Origin: Tannerellaceae bacterium
Lineage (GTDB): Bacteria; Bacteroidota; Bacteroidia; Bacteroidales; Tannerellaceae
DNA: 44,545 nt
NCBI GenBank assembly: GCA_031267775.1
Contig: JAIRYL010000186.1
Span: forward strand, 1 to 44,545
Direction of reading: 5' to 3'
Shown: one piece after another, positions 43,552 to 44,545 of the stretch
Position numbering within the stretch: position 1 is the first letter of the stretch
Layout: each line of letters starts with the position of its first letter
The notes under the pieces: model-generated
The model's input: only the letters and a program-made list of their open reading frames with translations
Databases searched by the model: none
What the model was told of the DNA's origin: nothing
Made by a program: the position numbers and the translations under genes

Positions 43552-44367
43552 TTAGAGTAATTCGTCTAAAGAAGATAAGTTGATTAAATAAAACGATTCT
43601 GTTGAAATAAAACGATCCGTACCCACTTCAATGTATGGCGTCTTTTGAACATCGCCATTGAATTTCACTTTCATACCCTGTTTTTTAAAGCTGTCGGGTA
43701 TATCCTCAGGGATGTACAGTTCGCCGCCATCATAAAGAACGCCGCCATTGCCATTGCCATTGGCGTCGCCATGTATTGTCCACCTTCCCTGTTGAGGTCT
43801 GTTTGTAAAAAAATAGTACATGGATCCTGTTTTATCCAGTACGCTTTTAAGTTTGAACACAAGACAAGTCTTATAGTCTTCGTTATAGAATTTCATCAGG
43901 CTATCCCCCGGTACATGCTCGCAACCGATAATCCCGGAAGCTATCCGGGCAAACAACTGCGCTTCCCCGTTTTCCTCTTTTGCTTCGGATAAACGGAAGA
44001 ATGGGCGGGAGAGGCTGACTTGTATCTCTGTGTCCAGGATTTTGCCGGTAGCCGTACTGTCGGAATTAAACAACATCGAATAGCCGTCTGCATGGTCTCC
44101 CGGCGCTAATTTCCTTACCGAGTTTGTTTCCATATCAAGAATACCATCCAACTGCCACACTTTTCCGAATAGAAACGGAACTTTTTTAGGCTCCGTCGTA
44201 TAAAGAGGAGGGGAATCGGGAGGCGGATCATTTACAACAGGAAGTTCTTTAGGCTCCGTCGTGGAAACAGGAGAGATTACCGGATACGGATCATTGCCGC
44301 CGCATCCTGTTGTTCCTGATAATAAAAGAACCGGGATCAAGAAGAGTGGTGTTTTTCCTTTTTTCAT
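43552..44367 (-). CDS. Hypothetical Bacteroidales lipoprotein
   Basis: A 271-aa lipoprotein with signal and lipidation site near TTGCGGNDP (Cys22), again with acidic residues just after it. A proline-rich linker repeats TTEPKELPVVNDPPPDSP and TTEPKKVP (about 36-64), encoded by a duplicated DNA segment. A lipocalin-like or META-like beta region follows (about 65-255), with FGKVWQLDGI and a MLFNSDSTATG strand. No enzymatic motif is seen. The last 180 bases of the window hold no supported gene, only an AT-rich leader. Confidence 0.75.
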   Translation of the reverse strand: MKKGKTPLFLIPVLLLSGTTGCGGNDPYPVISPVSTTEPKELPVVNDPPPDSPPLYTTEPKKVPFLFGKVWQLDGILDMETNSVRKLAPGDHADGYSMLFNSDSTATGKILDTEIQVSLSRPFFRLSEAKEENGEAQLFARIASGIIGCEHVPGDSLMKFYNEDYKTCLVFKLKSVLDKTGSMYYFFTNRPQQGRWTIHGDANGNGNGGVLYDGGELYIPEDIPDSFKKQGMKVKFNGDVQKTPYIEVGTDRFISTESFYLINLSSLDELL

Positions 44368-44545
44368 AAGCAGTCAAGTTGAAATGTAACATTTGTTTTC
44401 TGCAATAATTTAGCAGTATGACGAAGATATGAAAAAATATCATTATGAAAACAATTTCCATCTTTTCAATCTCCTGTTCTACCTGTTTTTCCTGTTGTTT
44501 GTACATAGTAACAGGTTGATTTTAGGATCACCTGTAAAATCTTGT

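Noticed and set aside
44291..44506. Minus-strand ORF of 71 aa upstream of the last lipoprotein
   Set aside because: It overlaps the lipoprotein's signal-peptide region in another frame, has no family motif and looks like leader sequence.

Overview
The window looks like chromosome from a member of the Bacteroidota, most likely order Bacteroidales. Evidence seen in the sequence: a TonB-dependent receptor with an N-terminal carboxypeptidase-like domain, lipoproteins with CGGDD-type export signals, the ssb-gldE-gldD-PPTase gene order, a zinc-free type B L31 protein, a 'QVGIN..P...LDV' secreted protein, a PorT-like barrel, weak Shine-Dalgarno sites, and several boxes matching the Bacteroidota -7 consensus TAnnTTTG. 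I found no tRNA, rRNA, CRISPR array, transposase, phage or integrase. The species cannot be named from this sequence.

Layout. (1) 185-5957, plus strand: a four-gene set that reads as a siderophore import and iron-release module. It holds a TonB receptor, a DUF4374 surface lipoprotein, an IroE/Fes-like secreted esterase and a ferric-reductase-like haem membrane protein. A heptanucleotide-repeat hairpin follows, then truA. (2) 18525-6994, minus strand: a four-gene secreted set made of a DUF5107/TPR protein, a giant protein with two metallophosphoesterase-FnIII-LamG modules, a GH50-like clan GH-A hydrolase and a GH29 alpha-L-fucosidase. It has no SusC/SusD pair. (3) 18540-22450: a candidate small transcript with a strong terminator, rpmE2 between inverted repeat arms, a flavodoxin, a secreted protein and a divergent HTH regulator. 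(4) 22636-24148: MlaE/MlaF lipid-transport ABC pair. (5) 29949-24250, minus strand: ftsX, DUF3098, uppP, truB, queA, folK, then metK behind a possible SAM-I-type riboswitch. (6) 30251-32916, plus strand: ssb, a shortened gldE, gldD and a phosphopantetheinyl transferase. (7) 34036-32942, minus strand: a NahK/APH-like kinase, followed by 0.9 kb of non-coding DNA with 11-bp direct repeats. (8) 34977-40553, plus strand: a tight run of M24 peptidase, alkaline phosphatase, pyrB, pyrI, flavin reductase and PorT-like barrel. (9) Minus strand to the end: an AddB-like nuclease and a lipoprotein.

The points most worth following are the siderophore module with its own esterase and reductase, the internally duplicated phosphoesterase whose second copy has lost a metal-binding His, the GldE that lacks its CNNM membrane domain, the dispersed REP-like palindrome family that brackets rpmE2, and the possible riboswitch before metK.
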